From the NCBI GenBank assembly GCA_964427955.1, contig CAYRWY010000351.1:1-6298 (forward strand): a DNA stretch of 6,298 bases, given 5' to 3'. The position numbers were made by a program, and so were the translations under genes. The notes under the pieces are model-generated. The model saw only the letters and a list, made by a program, of their open reading frames with translations. It did no database searches and was not told the DNA's origin. This document shows, in pieces, positions 5,325-6,298 of the stretch; within the stretch, counting starts at the first letter, position 1; each line of letters begins with the position of its first letter. Source of the DNA: JACRBK01 sp964427955. GTDB taxonomy: Bacteria; Chloroflexota; Anaerolineae; Aggregatilineales; Aggregatilineaceae.

Positions 5325-6298
5325 CTAGATGGTGAGAATGCCGTTCACCATCGGCGGGACGATGATGAAGCTGATCCCGGAGATGAACAGGCAGATCGCC
5401 AGATAAAACGCCCCTTTGAGCTTGTAGCCCCCGTCGCCAAAGATGATCGCGGCAGCGCCGACAATGGCGAGCAGCAAAATCATCGCCACCGTCAGATTCG
5501 ACAGGAACAACAGATCCCCTTCGGTGAAGCTGACCATCGTCATGCTCATCGAGGCCTGGCCCTGTGTCGCGCCTTCTCCGGTGGGCATCAGCTTCTCGAC
5601 GAGGTGCGCGAAGTTGGTGACGATTGACAGCACGAAGACCATCAACCCGGCGACGACTGCCTGCATGACGGTCGTCAGGGCCGCGAACGTGCCGGACGTC
5701 AGCCGCCGCTTGGCGCGCAGTTGGGACGTTTTGCTGGCGAACAGCGAGCAGAGATAGCCCACCCGCTCTGGATCGCCGCCGATTTTGATCGCGCCGTAAA
5801 AGATGTCGATGGTCTCGCTGATCAGCTTGCTGCCCGACTCCAGCCCGAATTTGTGCCAGCAGTGGTTCGGATCGACCAGGGCTTGCAGCCGGGTGCTGAG
5901 GCGTTCGATGTCGGGCTGAAGCGCCGGGAACGAGCTTAGATCGACCTTGGTCAGCGCCTGCTTCAAGGTTGTGCCGCTCGAGGTCGCCATGCCGCCCGCC
6001 GAGCGCAGGAAGGTGCTGAATTCGACGTCTTTGCGGTTGACTTTCCGGTCACTGATCAGGCTGGCGATGCCGAGCGGGAGCAGGAAAGCCCCAAAAGCGA
6101 TGAACACCCAGCCCGTGTTGACCCCCAAGAGAAAGAGGAGCGAACACGCCGCCATGCCGACCGGACCCAGCGTGCGGGCCATGCTGAGCGTGCGGCGCTG
6201 CTCGCGCGAGCCTTGCGCGGCGGGCACGGTCATTCTTTCTTTCGGAGCCGAGCGCCAGATAATCCAGGCGCCGAAGCCGCTGATCACGACGCCGGTGG
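5325..6298 (-). CDS. T2SSF-family (FlaJ/TadC-like) pilus platform membrane protein, 5' end outside window
   Basis: At least 324 residues, open to the window edge. Numbering from the GTG at 6287: part of a membrane segment (1-11), a basic loop, two closely spaced membrane segments (about 41-57 and 59-79), then a cytoplasmic T2SSF domain (about 85-200). Three more membrane stretches follow at about 201-226, 258-283 and 291-318. The T2SSF domain shows EFSTFLRSAGGMATSSGTTL, similar in form to the ELPDFLRDLA..VRSGMTL opening of FlaJ/TadC proteins, and the GGD turn in AIKIGGDPERVG. Such proteins form the inner-membrane platform that the assembly ATPase acts on. The frame reads into a hydrophobic stretch at the edge with no stop, and the GTG at 6287 has no visible Shine-Dalgarno, so the true start is probably upstream. 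An ATG at 6233 would remove the first membrane segment and has only a weak purine-rich site. The FlaJ-versus-TadC choice is uncertain. Confidence 0.82.
   Translation of the reverse strand, partial: TGVVISGFGAWIIWRSAPKERMTVPAAQGSREQRRTLSMARTLGPVGMAACSLLFLLGVNTGWVFIAFGAFLLPLGIASLISDRKVNRKDVEFSTFLRSAGGMATSSGTTLKQALTKVDLSSFPALQPDIERLSTRLQALVDPNHCWHKFGLESGSKLISETIDIFYGAIKIGGDPERVGYLCSLFASKTSQLRAKRRLTSGTFAALTTVMQAVVAGLMVFVLSIVTNFAHLVEKLMPTGEGATQGQASMSMTMVSFTEGDLLFLSNLTVAMILLLAIVGAAAIIFGDGGYKLKGAFYLAICLFISGISFIIVPPMVNGILTI

Noticed and set aside
5283..5627. Plus-strand frame of 114 codons opposite the platform gene
   Set aside because: Antisense to conserved membrane segments of the platform protein; Asp/His/Arg-rich with no domain.

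Overview
The window is a compact, strictly one-directional block of genes on the minus strand, moderately GC-rich and almost without non-coding DNA. It looks like part of a type IV pilus or type II-like secretion locus of a bacterium. The combination suggests Chloroflexota (Anaerolineae-like): an archaeal-type (FlaJ/TadC-like) platform protein beside PilN and PilO, extracytoplasmic Pro/Thr-rich linkers, a jelly-roll domain of a style common in that phylum, and no PilP or secretin after PilO, as in a monoderm. The phylum is an inference from style, not from a marker gene.

In the direction of transcription (right to left) the genes are: (1) 6298-5325, a multi-pass T2SSF-family platform protein whose 5' end lies outside the window; (2) 5306-4740, an unrecognised single-span membrane protein with a basic juxtamembrane helix, an Ala/Pro-rich linker and a short acidic tail; (3) 4728-3031, an FHA-GAF-histidine-kinase-like protein whose H-box histidine is replaced by tyrosine; (4) 3005-2328, an A24 prepilin peptidase without the N-terminal cysteine cluster; (5) 2315-1632, a PilN-like protein; (6) 1642-467, a PilO-like protein fused to a C-terminal beta-sandwich domain; (7) 447-1, the N-terminal part of a two-TM sensor protein entering a GAF domain, cut by the window edge.

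Gaps between genes are 11-25 nt or negative, and each complete start has a recognisable Shine-Dalgarno sequence, twice built onto the upstream stop codon (TAAGGA). I see no internal promoter or terminator, so all seven genes are probably one transcript with its promoter upstream of position 6298. Functionally, the platform protein, prepilin peptidase, PilN and PilO make and align a pilus or pseudopilus. The FHA/GAF protein and the downstream GAF sensor would give it signal input. Pilins, the assembly ATPase and PilM are not in the window.

The most notable points are the pseudokinase-like H-box embedded in a pilus operon, the PilO-jelly-roll fusion, the Pro/Thr-rich insert inside the PilN fold, and the hybrid of archaeal-type platform with bacterial PilN/PilO alignment proteins.
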